A stretch of DNA of 64,000 nt from positions 186,001 to 250,000 of the forward strand of contig JAESUZ010002386.1 of assembly GCA_017311185.1 (NCBI GenBank), written 5' to 3'. The position numbers were made by a program, and so were the translations under genes. This stretch comes from Proteles cristata cristata. Lineage: Eukaryota > Chordata > Mammalia > Carnivora > Hyaenidae. Shown here in pieces: positions 49,926-61,477 of the stretch. The notes beneath the pieces are model-generated. The model was not told the origin of the DNA and did not search any database. It worked only from the letters and a program-made list of their open reading frames with translations. Numbering within the stretch: position 1 is the first letter of the stretch; each line of letters begins with the position of its first letter.

Positions 49926-50969
49926 GTTTTTCTTGCCTCCTGTTTTGGTTTTCTTCTTCATTATTACTTTGGCTATTCGGGGTCTTTTGTGGTTCCATAC
50001 AAATTTTAGGATAGTTTGTTCTAGCTTTGGAAAGAATGCTGGTGCAATTTTGATTGGGATTGCATTGAATGTGTAGATGGCTTTGGGTAGTAATGACATT
50101 TTAACTTTATTTATTCTTCCAATCCATGAGCATGGAATGTTTTTCCATTTCTTTGTGTCTTCTTCGATTTCCTTCATAAGTTTTCTATAGTTTTCATCAT
50201 ACAGATCTCTTATATCCTTGGCTAGGTTTATTCCTAGGTATTTTATGGTTTTTTGTGCAGTTGTGAATGGGATCAGTTTCTTGATTTCCCTTTCTGTTGC
50301 TTCATTTTCCGTGTATAAAAATGCAACCAATTTCTGTACGTTGATTTCGTACCCTGAAACTTTGCTGAATTCTTGGATCATTTCTAGTAGGCTTCTAGTG
50401 GAGTCTGTTGGGTTTTTTATGTAGAGTATCATGTTGTCTGCAAATAGTGAAAGTTTGACTTCTTCTTTGCCAGTTCTGATGCCTTTTATTTCCTTTTGCT
50501 GTCTGATGGCTGATGCTGGGACTTCCAGTGGTGAGAGTGGGCATCCCTGTCGTGTTCCTGATCTCAGGGTTCGGAAAGGTCTCAGTTTTTCTCCATTGAG
50601 GATGGTACTAGTGGGCTTTTCATGAATGGCTTTTATGATGTTTAAGTAAGTTCCTTCTATCCCGACTATCTCTAGGGTTTTTATTAAGAAAGGATGCTGT
50701 ATTTTGTCAGAGGCTTTTTCTGCATCTATTGATAGGATCATATGGTTCTTGTCCTTTGATTGATGTATCACATTGATTGATTTGCAAATACTGAACCAGT
50801 CTTGCAACCCAGCAATGAACCCCACTTGATCATGGTGAATAATTCTTTTTATATGCTGTTGAATTCCATTTGATAATAACTTGTTGAGAATTTTGACATC
50901 CATGTTCATCAGGGATATTGGCCTGTAATTCTTTTTTTTGTGAAGTCTCTGTCTTAGTTTGGGAATCAA
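49869..50969 (-). pseudogene. L1 ORF2 reverse-transcriptase, inactive
   Basis: The longest open frame of the window (366 codons) covers the L1 reverse-transcriptase palm and thumb. Visible motifs are [17 protein letters not shown] near residue 14, [14 protein letters not shown] near 79, [12 protein letters not shown] near 137 and the catalytic box near 176. The catalytic box reads FADN (50433-50444) where active L1 has FADD, so a metal-binding aspartate is lost. A short in-frame deletion follows CPLSPL. The last about 20 residues are read-through into foreign sequence at the broken 3' end. Endonuclease and C-terminal domains are in other frames or missing. Confidence 0.9.
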
Positions 50970-51063
50970 TGTAATGCTGGCTTCATGGAATGAGTATGGA
51001 AGTTTTCCTTTTTGTTTTTGTTTTTGATTTTGTTTTTTTGCAATGGCTTGAGAAGAATAGGTA

Positions 51064-52554
51064 TTAACTCTGTTTTAAATGTCTCGTAGAATTCCCCTGG
51101 GAAGCCATTTGGCCCAGGGCCTTTATTTGTGGGAGATTTTTGATAACTGATTCAAATTCCTCACTGGTTACAGGTCTGTTCACATTTTCTATTTCTTCCC
51201 ACTTGAGTTTTGGTACTATGTGGGTGTCTAGGAATTTGTCCATTTCTTCCAGCTTGTCCATTTTGTTGGAATGTAATTTTTCGTAGTATTCTCTGATAAT
51301 TACCTGTATTTCTGAGGGATTGGTTTTGATAAGTCTACTTTCATTCATGATTTTATCTATTTGGGTACTCTCTTTTCTTTTTGAGAAGTCTGGCTAGGGG
51401 TTTATCAATTTTGTTTATTTTTTCAAAAAATCAGCTCTTAGTTTCATTGATCTGTCCTAATTTTTTTTGGATACTATATTGTTTATTTCTGCTCTGATCT
51501 TTATTACTACTTTTCTGTTGATTTTGGGGTTTATTTGTGGTTCTGCTTCTCTTTCCTTTAGGAGTGCTCTTAGGGTTTGTATTTGGGATTTTTTTTGTTT
51601 CTTGAGATAGGTCTTTTTTTTTTTTTAATTTCTAGGAGAGAGAGAGAGAGACAGTGTGAGCAGGGGAGGGTCAGAGAGAGAGGGAGTCACAGACTGAAAC
51701 AGGCTCCAGGCCCTGAGCTGGCTGTCAGCACAGAGCCTGACGCGGGGCTCGAACCCATGAACTGCGAGATCATAACCTAAGCGAAAGTCGGACGCTTAAC
51801 CGACTAAGCCACCCAGGCGCCCCTGTTTCTTGAGATAGGTCTTGATTACAGTATATTTTCCTCTTAGGACTGCCTTTGCCGCATCCCAAAGGGTTTGGAC
51901 TGTTGTGTTTCATTTTTGTTTGTTTCCATATATTTTCTAATTTCTTCTCTAATTGCCTGGTTGACCCATTCATTCTTCAGTAGGGTGTTCTTTAACCTCC
52001 ATTCATTTGGAGGTTTTTCAAACTTTGTCCTATGGATGATTTCAAGTTTCATAGCATTGTGATCTGAAAATGTGCATAGTATGATCTCAATTCTTTTATA
52101 TTTATTGAAGGCTGCTTTGTGACCCAGTATGTGTTCCATATGCACTTGAGAAGAATGTGTGTTCTGCTGCTTTTGGATGGAATGTTCTGAATTCATCTAT
52201 CAAGTCTATTTGGTCCAGTTTATCATTCAGAGCCATTGTTTCTTTACTGAGATTTGTCCATTGCTATAAGTGGGGTATTAAAGTCCCCTGCAATTACCAC
52301 ATTCTTATCAATAAGATTGCTTGTGTTTGTAATTGTTTTACATATTTGGGTGCTTTCAAATTGGGTGCATAAACATTTGTAGTTGTTAGCTCTTCTTGAT
52401 GGATTGACCCTGTAATTATGATATAATGCCCTTCTTCATCTCTTGTTACAGCCTTTATTTTAAAACCTAGTTTTTCTGATATAAGTATGGTTACTCCAGC
52501 TTTCTTTTGACTTCCAGTAACATGATAAATGGTTCTCCATACCCTCACTTTCAA
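51064..52554 (-). pseudogene. L1 ORF2 linker and endonuclease region, broken
   Basis: Reverse frames 51064-51348, 51864-52196 and 52294-52554 hold successive pieces of ORF2. These include EIQVIIREYYEKLHSNKMD in the linker and segments such as SDHNAMKLEI, the conserved SDH of the L1 endonuclease active site. Frameshifts and the SINE insertion separate them, so no functional endonuclease can be made. Confidence 0.82.
51616..51823 (-). mobile_element. Young CanSINE nested in L1
   Basis: Complete reverse-strand copy with an exact 20-bp target-site duplication at 51596-51615 and 51824-51843 (TGTTTCTTGAGATAGGTCTT). Confidence 0.97.
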
Positions 52555-53381
52555 TCTGAAGGTGCCCTAAGGTCTAGAATGGATCTCTTGTTGATAGCAA
52601 ATAGATGGGTATTTTTTTTAAATCCATTCTGATACCCTGTGTGTTTTAATTAGAGCATTTAGTCCATTTATACTCAGCGTTATTACTGAAAGATAGGCAT
52701 TTTAGTGTCATTGTGTTATCTGTAGGTTTCATGCTTGTAGTGATATCTCTGGTCCTTTGTGATCTTTGCAACATTCTACTCATGGAGTTCCCCCTTAGGA
52801 TCTCTTGTAGGGCTGGTTTAGTGGTGATGAACTCCTTCAGTTTTTGTCTGGAAAAACGTTTATCTCTCCTTCTATTCTGAATGGCAGACTTGGTGGATAA
52901 AAAATTATTGACTGCATATTTTTCCTATTCAGCACTTGCATATTTCCTGCCACTCCCTTTTGGCCTGCAAAGTTTCATTAGATAGGTCTGCCCTGATATT
53001 TTAGCGCCCGTTTATCACTAGCTGCTTTCATAATTCTCTCTTTATCTTTGCATTTTGCCAGTTTCACTATGATACGTCATGCAGAAGATGGATTCAGGTT
53101 ATATCTGAAGGGAGTTCTCTGTGCCTCTTGGATTTCAGTGTCTGTTTCCTTCCCCTGATTGTGGAAGTTCTCAGTATGATTTGTTCCAGTACACCTTCCA
53201 CCTCTTTCTCTCTCTCTTCTGAAACTCCTATGATATGGATATTATTACATTTCATTGAATCACTTAGTTCTCTATTTCTCCCCTTATGGTCTATAAATTT
53301 TTTTTTTATCTGTCTTTATCTCAGCTTCAACTTTTCCCATAATTTTATCTTCTATTTTACTAATTCTCCCCTCTTCAATCC

Positions 53382-53636
53382 TCACTGCACATCTAGTTTA
53401 TTTTGCATCTCATTTACATCATTTCTTAATTCATCATGACTACTTTTTAATTTCTTGATCTCTGCAGCAATAGATTCTCTGTTGCCTTCTATGCTTTTTT
53501 CGTGCCCAGTGATTAATATTATGACTATTATTTTAAATTCTTGATCAGATATATTATTTATATCCATTTTCAGCAAATCTCTAGCTGTCATTTCTTTCTG
53601 GAATTTCTTTTGAGGAGAATTCTTGCGTTTCATCAT
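53382..53636 (-). pseudogene. L1 ORF1 N-terminal part
   Basis: An 84-codon reverse frame begins MMKRKNSPQKKFQKEMTARD, continues with a SDQEFKIIVIILITG segment, and ends in a heptad-like IAAEIKKLKSSHDELRNDV stretch. This matches the basic N-terminus and start of the coiled coil of L1 ORF1p, an RNA-binding trimeric chaperone of the L1 RNP. The rest of ORF1 (52680-53380) is frameshifted. Confidence 0.82.
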
Positions 53637-53639
53637 TTT

Positions 53640-54035
53640 GGCTGGTTTTCTGTCTCTTGTGTGTTTTAAAAGCTTATTATGTTTCCTGCACTTGTGAGTA
53701 CTACTGTATTAAAGAGGGATCATACAATGTCTAGGGCCTTTCCCTTCAGGGGGTGTTTTTTGGAGTGTGTTTGTTATGTGCTCTCTGTTATTGTGACTCT
53801 GGTTGCTTTATCTCCCTACTCAGTAAAGATGTTTTGGACCCTCCACCAGGTATGTTTGATTTGTTCATTGAAGTAGCCCTATGGCCCAGCAGGTTGTCCC
53901 CGTGAGCCCCTGGAGATATCTCTGTCACTCTGCAACCTAGACGCTTAGAATTCAAAGTCCTCTGGGTTCAAGACTTCTTTGTTTGAGGGATGTGGAAACT
54001 TCGGGTCCCCCTACTTCTCCACCATGTTGGATCTT
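53640..54035 (-). other. L1 5' UTR remnant
   Basis: About 400 bp upstream of ORF1 in L1 sense. It shares its outermost part with the L1 5' end at 12200-12265 but is otherwise different and shorter, consistent with another L1 subfamily or internal loss. Confidence 0.6.
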
Positions 54036-55320
54036 CTAAAGTTATATTCTTAATACATAATAATGACACCATGGTCAAGTAAGTGCACCTGAGGGAATAT
54101 GCAGCATGATCCATTAGGTGCCAGGAGAATACTGACAGAAAATTTTCTTTTAAAATGATGAGGTCATTAAACCTGGCAACTGAATTGTTTGAGGTTGAAA
54201 TTATGTATCTCACTGTCATCCAAGTTGACTTCTTGAAAGTTACACTTCTCTGACATTGAATATAGCAAAACTCTGATAGTATGTATCTTTCTCATATAAA
54301 ATGTTTTTCAAGTATCTATGTTAAAGTATCTTAAGTTCAGACTGTAATATTATGTAATACAAATGTAATATGGGCACTTTTTTAGATAAAATCACAATTT
54401 TCTGATTTTTAATTGCTTAAATGCTGATGCTGATATTCAATATTTTAGTCTAACGGACCTCTGGAATCCAAGGTGAAAACACTTCACTAAGGAAACCTTT
54501 GTCAGTGTTAGAGTTACTCATTGCAGCTATAGCATAAATTATTTTTTACCCCTAATCAAGTCTTTCAACTGTGTTGGGGTTACACTTAAATCAGGGATTA
54601 AAACAAGTTCTTCAAAGGCATTCTTTATCCTGTTTCCTCTTTCTTCACTGATTGTCTTCATTGGCTTTTCCCCTTATTCTCTAAAAACCCCCAAAGCAGT
54701 CACTATATAAACAAACAAATGATTACAAAAAAAGAAAAAAAAAAGCATTAACTAACTAGGCTCTTCAATAGACTGCTGGCCCGCACTGTTCGATTATCTT
54801 CCTTTGACCATCAAAAATGCAATATTACTTCACAGATAGTCACTTAAGGGTGAGTAAATTACTCCAGAGCACAAATATTCCAAAATAGTGGGCTTATTTC
54901 TTTCAGTAGGTCTTAGTTCATAAATCCAAGCCTGGAAATTCTTCACTATATTGTTTCCTCTTTGGTACTTAAAGCTTTTTAAAGTTAACTCATTGATAGA
55001 GATGGTATATACAGTCCGCCATTACCAGTAGACATTTTTAAGCTGTCCATATTAGACTCCCTTATCTGAACTCTGCATGGGTGCATGTGTACACACACAC
55101 ACAGTTTAGATTTTCATCATGCTTCCTCTGATAAGACATAGTATTTACAAACCATCATATTAAAAAAATCCATGAACAATCCTAGACATCTTTCTCTACC
55201 TCACTTTTTTTCCTGTCTAATCTAATTAGTCATGAAATCCTCAAGATTTACCCTCTAGATGTCTTATACTGTTATTTCTTTTTCTTCATCCTCACTACTC
55301 CAACCGCAGGTTTTAATTTC
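54036..55320. other. Unassigned single-copy-looking sequence
   Basis: No repeat family or coding feature is recognised with confidence. A (CA) run lies near 55092-55102. The 55150-55330 part has a weak resemblance to an old interspersed repeat. Confidence 0.4.
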
Positions 55321-56646
55321 TTGAACTTTGCTTGTTCAGGTACTCATTGCCTCTGTCATGCCTTCTTCATAAAAGATCTCAGGACTAGAAATTCTTTGAG
55401 TGAAACAAGCTCCCTTTCCCTTGCCCTGTTACACATATGTTTTATATTTCTTATTTCTGGAATGTTCTTTAGTCATTTGTCCCTTAGAAGAAGGATAAAC
55501 AACATTTTGGATATGTTGTGTGTGAGTATTATTAATGTACCAGCCTTTGAATACAGGGTAATGGTTAACCATAGACTCATGCACCTCTGCTCACCACCTT
55601 CAGTTCTCACTGGACTTTGCACTTATTACAGTTACTTCCTAAGTCAGGAATAATGGATTGTCTTTGAGTCATGAATTAGTATCTTAGAGGTTTCTAATGT
55701 TCCTGAAATAATATCATAGGTTCCTACTACTACCCTTTTCCTCAGTAGTACTTGATGACCTGTCCTCTTAAGCCCCCATTGCATGCTGTTTGCATGTATG
55801 GCAGTTTCTTGGACTTAAAATTCATTAGCATTGTTTCTCCTTAAGGAGTATCCTTGGTTTACCCCATACATGACCTTTTATAATTGTTACTGTCTCATGT
55901 TGGGTGTAAGTATACATGCTGCAAGGTACTTCCTTGTAAGAAAAATGAAGTTGCCGTTCTATGAATACTAGGCCATGGTTTTCCTAAAAATACTTCCCTA
56001 GTGTGACCACCTTCAGTTTCTGCTGAACTTTCCAAGAAAAAGCATTGACTTCATTTTCTTCACCAGCCAAGCAAAAAAATTTGGTATGTAAGGTCAAGTA
56101 TAAATACTTCATTTATTGTTTTACAATCCAAAAAGTTCCTATGCTCTTGAGTCTATTTCTTTACATTTAGTAACGAGAAATAAACTTCCTTCTATATTTC
56201 CAAAGCATGATGCCACCACCCCCAAAGGCAATGAAAATGCTTCATGTAGAGTAGTGTTTATAGGTTTTGGGCAGAAGTCTTCACTATGTATTCATGCAAC
56301 TCATCAGGCAAGGTAAGATTGCCTTGTCTGTCATTTCATTTATAGATCTTTCAGTGATTCCTAACATTACTGAATGCATGTCATGGCCACAGAGGTGATT
56401 GCTTTCCCTCGATGTGTTTTTTTTGGACTTGTAGATTTTCATTGGTTGCCAACAGCATAATCAATATGATGGAATTGGGTAAAATCCATTGGATGATAAT
56501 TGCCAAGAATTTCTCCACAGGTACTTACCACTCTGAGATGGTTGTTCCATCATTCTGCTGTGCTGGAAGATATGACACGTGCCCAATTGATGTCACACAT
56601 ATTGATGGCAATAAGTGGCCAGACTTAGAATGTCGGTACTGTTGCC

Positions 56647-56695
56647 CGTGTGTGTGTGTGTGTGTCTGTCTGTCTATCTATCTCTCTGTCTTCAC
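56647..56695. repeat. (TG)n/(TCTG)n microsatellite
   Basis: A GTGTGTGTGTGTGTGTGT run grades into CTGTCTGTCTATCTATCTC. Confidence 0.95.
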
Positions 56696-58591
56696 CCTTG
56701 TCTAGGATAGTATAGGAAATTTCCATCAAATGATAGTCTTTGAACACAGCTGTCACTGCATGATACAGTGATATACATGATATAGAGTGATGGCTCTAGT
56801 CTTGCAATCAGAGGGTATTAGTTAATTCCATTATAACTTGCCTTTTGTTCACTCCATTTAGGGTAGCTTGGAATCATTGTCTAATATGTGTCCTAGTATA
56901 TGAACAGAAAACCAAGTGCATTGAAGCAGTGTATAGAATGCATTGTGTTGGTTTTCCACATAGTTTCTCATTTTTTTTACCAGCTTCAGTCTCTCGGGGA
57001 CTTTGCACTACATGGATGGGAATACAGTTGCTTTCAAGGTTGAAATAATCAATGGTCTGTGGTTGGTGTACTGTTTCTTCAGGGGTTTTCTGGGTGCTTA
57101 AAAGAGAATCATATTCATAAGACTCATAGTCTTCTCCACAAGGGGTTTGATGACCTTCCCTCTGTGCCACTGCCTGCTCCTTTGCTAGATGGCACTTATC
57201 TTGCCAAGATTAGTTCCATTTATATCTGGATGAGTCACCTTGTGTTCACTCCACTCAAGGCTGTTTATACTCATTATGCGACATGTGATGCATAATGTAA
57301 GCATACACTGAACAGGATATTCCTCATGCAAAGAAACTGGAGGTGCTATTCTGTGTAGGCCTAGTAATGATTTCCCCCAGAACTGCTCTTTCTGAGTTGA
57401 CCTCTTTGATATTCTGCTGAGCTTGGCCATAATTGGTAAGTTGGGGCAGTAAAATTAAATCACTGTCGTGTTATTTCTCTTGTTCTTCCCAGGTCAGAAA
57501 CAATGTTATGCCCATGGATCTAAATCTCTTCTGTTCAGATGTTTAACATCTGTCTAATTAAAACCTCAGTGGGTGTAGCCTAGCTTGATATTTTTTAATC
57601 TATTGCATTGATTTTCTCAAGTCTCTCTCTCTCTAAGTTTACATTGTACGGCATCTGCTGAATAATTCTTAACTTGATCACCCTAAGTTCATGTTCAGAC
57701 CTGGGAAGAACAAACATCAGTTCAGTGTGGTCAGATTCAGATGTTCCTCTGAGGTCCAAAGGAATATCAATACCATTGGGCTAAAATCCTTCTGCTCAAA
57801 ATGTGTCATGTCCTCTCCTTTAACTCCATTCTTTTCCTCCCAACTTGATTGCAATAAGTTGCTTTCATTATAATGCATTGGTTTTGTTATCCCCTTAGTC
57901 ACTTGCCCTGTGGTAAAACCATTCAGCATTGACTGGACAATGACCACAACCCACTTGAAATAATGGATCTCACTAGTCCTGAGAAGAGTAAGTAGTGTAT
58001 CATCTTAGTACAGACATGCTTCACATTTTCCTTACATTCTGAAGGAATGCCAGTTTTTCCAGGTCCTTGGGAATGCATGTCTCCAGAAGCAATCAATACC
58101 TTTTATATAATGCCTTGCTCTGTGGTCCCCCAGGTTTCTGGCTCTGAAGGTGCCTGAGTGAGAACTTGTTGACTGACTACCATAAACATCACTTCCATTG
58201 TTATCACCTCATGCAGCACATTCTGGGCTGTCACCACAATCTAACATTTGTTTGTGCACATCTCCAGCCCTGAGAAAAATGACTGATCTGTCAGGTCACC
58301 GAAATGCTGCTTCATATGTATTTCACAGACCTGAAATTATGTTATGGCCATGAGTCTGAATCCTTTTTTTCTTAAAGTGTGTAATGACCTTTTTATTAAG
58401 TTCCCACCATAAGCAGACAAGCTTGTAAGCAGTGAAGGTGAGAGGATTAGAACCCGTGGGATTATTTTCCTTAGATATCACTATTTTTGTGTTCATATTC
58501 CTTAACACTCACTGCTCATTCACCTCAGCTGGCCCTGAATTCGTGTTATGCACCAACACTAGAAAGAATGAGTAATCATTTCAATGTAGAG

Positions 58592-58784
58592 TTTTTTTTT
58601 TTTAAGTTAATTTTTTTGAGAGAAATAAAGAGAGCACAAGTTGGGGAGGGGCAGAGAGAGAGGGAGAGGCTCCACACTGTCAGTGCAGAGCTCTACATGG
58701 GGCCCAGTTTCATGAACCTGAGATCATTAGCTGAGCTGAAGTCAAGAGTCAGATATTTAATGGACTGAGCCACCCAGTTGCCCC
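58592..58784 (-). mobile_element. CanSINE inside the 287-bp repeat
   Basis: Reverse-strand copy with flanks TCAATGTAGA and TCAGTGTAGA. Removing it restores the repeat spacing, so it was inserted after the tandem array formed. Confidence 0.9.
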
Positions 58785-59877
58785 TCAGTGTAGAATTTAT
58801 GAGGAGGTCCTGAGAGTCCCAAAGGATAATTGTGTCCATGTATCTGAATCCCTTCTGCTGAGAGTAACTGCCGTCTTTCTTGTGATACCCAGCTTAGTAC
58901 CACCATGGCTTGGTGAGAAAAGGAAAGGTCTTGACATATGATACACCAGGTTGGTCTCCCAATGCATCCCTCCTCTAGCGTTTACACCCTTCAATGCCTA
59001 GTGAACAATACCTACAACTTTACCTCAGATCATGTACTTCACCAGCCCTGGAAAGACCGGCCGGTCTTGGGAGTTAATATGTTGCTGCTTCATGGCGTCC
59101 TCAGAATTCTTAGGGCATGTCATGTCTACAAGATTGATTACCTTCTTTATACAGTGTTTGATGACCTCTTATGTAAGTCCCCATTGCATGACATTGGGCT
59201 TGATGGCAGTGCAGGTAGCTGGTTTAGAATTGCCTGGATTACTACCCCCAGAATTAATAATTCTTTATTCACTCCAGTCCAGGCCAGTTATAGCCTTTTT
59301 TAAGTAGATGCTGCCAGCTTTGAGCCTCAACTTCATGGGATGCAAAGTGGCCTAATGACAGAAAAGCTGCTAATCTTAGAATATAGTATATTGGTTTTCT
59401 TAGTATTTGTTGGCCACCTTCAGCTTCTAGTGAATTTGGCCCCAATTGACCCTAAATTCCATATGTTACCAAGCTTTGCAGAAAGGGTGATATACCAGAT
59501 CAATGTTTTGTTTCATGTATGCTTCAGAAGCTCTAATGAATTTAGGGGTAATGATGCTTAATCCCTTCTGCTGAAACACTTGACCACTGCCATAAGGCTT
59601 TGTTGTGTACCATTCTGCTGGATGGAAATGAGGGTAGGTGAGCGTTTTTCATGGTTGGTTAAGTTGGTAGAGGGCTGGAGTGGCAGAGATGAGGCTTAGA
59701 AACCTGCTTTACTATTTTTAAAGTACCTTAAAAATTATTATTTCTGTAGACTTTTTAAATAAAGTCTCTGGAGTGTGAACATGGTAGTAATGAGAGAATG
59801 AGAAAATCAAGGGATGTGTATTTAAGCAGAAAAGGTCTGTTTACTGATGTATTGTTTTTGCTCTGTCAGTCCTTTTT

Positions 59878-60081
59878 TTTTTTTTTTACATTTATTTACA
59901 CAGAGAGGCAGAGCACAAGTGGGGGAGGGACAGAGAGAAAATGAAACACAGGATCTGAAGCAGGCTCCAGCCTCTGAGCTGTCAGCACAGAGCCCAACGT
60001 GAGGCTCGAATCCACAAACCGTGAGATCATGACCTGAGCTGAAGTTGGATGCTTAACCGACTGAGACACCCAGGTGTCCCC
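59878..60081 (-). mobile_element. CanSINE
   Basis: Reverse-strand copy with T run at left and head ending GGTGTCCCC, between flanks GTCAGTCCTTTTTT and GTCAGTTCTTTTTT. Confidence 0.94.
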
Positions 60082-60141
60082 GTCAGTTCTTTTTTGAAAA
60101 ATTTTAATTTCTGTCATCAGTGTTAATCCATTTACTTCATT

Positions 60142-60179
60142 TTTGGTATATGCTTTATTATTTGGTATATGCTTTATTA
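60142..60179. repeat. Perfect 19-bp tandem duplication
   Basis: TTTGGTATATGCTTTATTA occurs twice head to tail without mismatch, which suggests a recent event. Confidence 0.95.
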
Positions 60180-60690
60180 TAATTCATGTAAGTGAATGGA
60201 TTCAGTATATAAAATGTTTCTCCTCTTGTTTTTTTATTATTTTCCTATCTGCCTAAGCAGAACCTCTTCAGGGTAGATTTGTGACCATATGTCTAAGGTA
60301 TCACCCTAGATGAATTCTGTGAATCCATGTCAGTCCTCCTGTTTTGTCTTTACATGATTTATTAACATCTAGTTTTTATATATACTGGTTGATGTAAATT
60401 TTGGTCAAGATACAGATTCAGTAAGAGCAAGGACCCGGTTTTTGTGTTCTCTTATCACATTATCTATAAAAGTACATGACGCATATGCATACATATACAT
60501 ATAACTACATGTTTTTGATGAATGAATGTATGTATGAATTAATAAATTGTTAAGTCCACATAGATTTTTGTGGAGTATAGAGTTGAGCCACAAAAAGTGC
60601 ACAGTAGCGTATAAAGGAATCACAAATAGAATATTTACACATCTACCTACTATAACCTAACAGAGAGATACTCCTGTTCGCAGTTATTTA
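60180..60690. other. Unassigned AT-rich sequence
   Basis: No repeat family or gene is recognised. Open frames are short and without features. Confidence 0.35.
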
Positions 60691-61200
60691 GCATGTTAAA
60701 TAAATTAGCCAAAGATGGATTTACTTTGGCGCTAGGCTTTTTTTCTATTTGACAACAGGCTGAGAGTTATTAGCTCAAAACCCACCAGCCTTCAAGTCAA
60801 AATTTCATATATCCATTTGTTTTGAGCATTAACCAAATAAACATAGTTTTAGCCAATTAGAGCTTGCTTTCTTTGCATACTCCGAAACAGCTATAGGTAG
60901 ATAAGCCTCTGCACTGTAAAGACCATGATGCTGCCCTTTGATATTTCAGACCCAGTGACTCTCTGCCTTGTGACTGAGTGGCATCACCCAGACACATTAG
61001 CTCTATCTCTAAAATCCCTCTCCCTCAGGACTTTTCTTGGCTTCCTCACCTGCTAGAGGATGTCCTTTGTGCAGAGCTTCTGGACGGTCTCATGCTGTGA
61101 GGGACTGACTTGCCCCACATGCAAACCTGTCATAGCATAGTCCAAATAAAGCTTGTGTTGGCTGCTTTATTGTGGTCTTATCTTTTTTCTTGATCAGCCC
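60690..61200 (+). mobile_element. Possible LTR of a second ERV
   Basis: The segment contains CCAAATAAACATAG, a GC-richer stretch after 60930, and CCAAATAAAGCTTGTGTTGG (polyadenylation-signal-like AATAAA at about 61144) followed by a T-rich U5-like tail. That layout resembles R-U5 of a retroviral LTR. I cannot define the 5' end, terminal dinucleotides or primer-binding site, so the family is unknown. Confidence 0.4.
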
Positions 61201-61251
61201 TGCAATCCTTAGAACCACCTACTTAGAGAAGAAAGGCAGGTTATAGCAACA

Positions 61252-61362
61252 ATGGGGTCTTTAATTTATAAGTCTTCTGAGGACCTATTGTCACATCTCA
61301 TATATGCCAAGGAGTTATGGGCTTGGGATGAGGATACTTTTGCAAAAAGCACTATGCTATAA
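61252..61362 (+). pseudogene. Possible gag start after the LTR-like segment
   Basis: A 36-codon frame starts MGSLIYKSSEDLL and stops at 61362. A Met-Gly start with serine at residue 3 and 8 resembles, weakly, a myristoylated retroviral matrix N-terminus, and it sits at a plausible distance downstream of the LTR-like segment. It is too short to be diagnostic and could be chance. Confidence 0.25.
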
Positions 61363-61477
61363 CAGTAATTACTTTGACAGAAGTTTGTACACAGTGAACT
61401 GACCCAGCAATTAAAAAATCAATTCAAATTATCAGGGATAGTTAAGTGAGGTACTAGTTTAAAAAATTCAAATTGTG

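Larger units (their letters stand above)
49928..54035 (-). mobile_element. L1 with 5' end but no 3' end
   Basis: Reverse-strand L1 running from within ORF2 (just after the KTKTGG-coding segment at about 49935) through the reverse transcriptase, linker and endonuclease regions, ORF1 and 5' UTR to a 5' end at about 54030 (CCCCTACTTCTCCACCATGT). The ORF2 C-terminus, 3' UTR and A tail are absent and unrelated old L1 sequence follows instead. A young SINE is inserted at 51616-51823. Confidence 0.88.
55320..59650. repeat. Decayed tandem repeat, period about 287 bp
   Basis: The same landmarks recur in order: a CTTCAGT..CTGGACTTTG segment, CCAGCCCTGAGAA, then ATGTTATGGCCATG, TCTGAATCCCTTCTGCTGA, GATGACCT and CCCCATTGCATG. 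The CCAGCCCTGAGAA landmark lies at about 57699, 57974, 58264, 58552 and 59041. The spacing is 275, 290, 288 and 294 bp once the SINE in the last interval is removed. Distance from CTTCAG to GATGACC is 163-169 bp at 55598, 56983 and 58989. Copies left of 57.4 kb are less regular. No open frame is conserved between copies. Confidence 0.7.

Noticed and set aside
56412..56705. 97-codon frame with several cysteines
   Set aside because: It runs into a TG/TCTG microsatellite and lies in the decayed 287-bp repeat; the frame is not kept in other copies.
58938..59307. Overlapping 121- and 91-codon frames
   Set aside because: They fall within the tandem repeat, overlap in different frames, and are not conserved between units.
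55320..59650. Regularly spaced repeats as a CRISPR-like array
   Set aside because: The whole 287-bp unit is repeated with divergence; there are no short identical repeats with unique spacers, and the DNA is mammalian.
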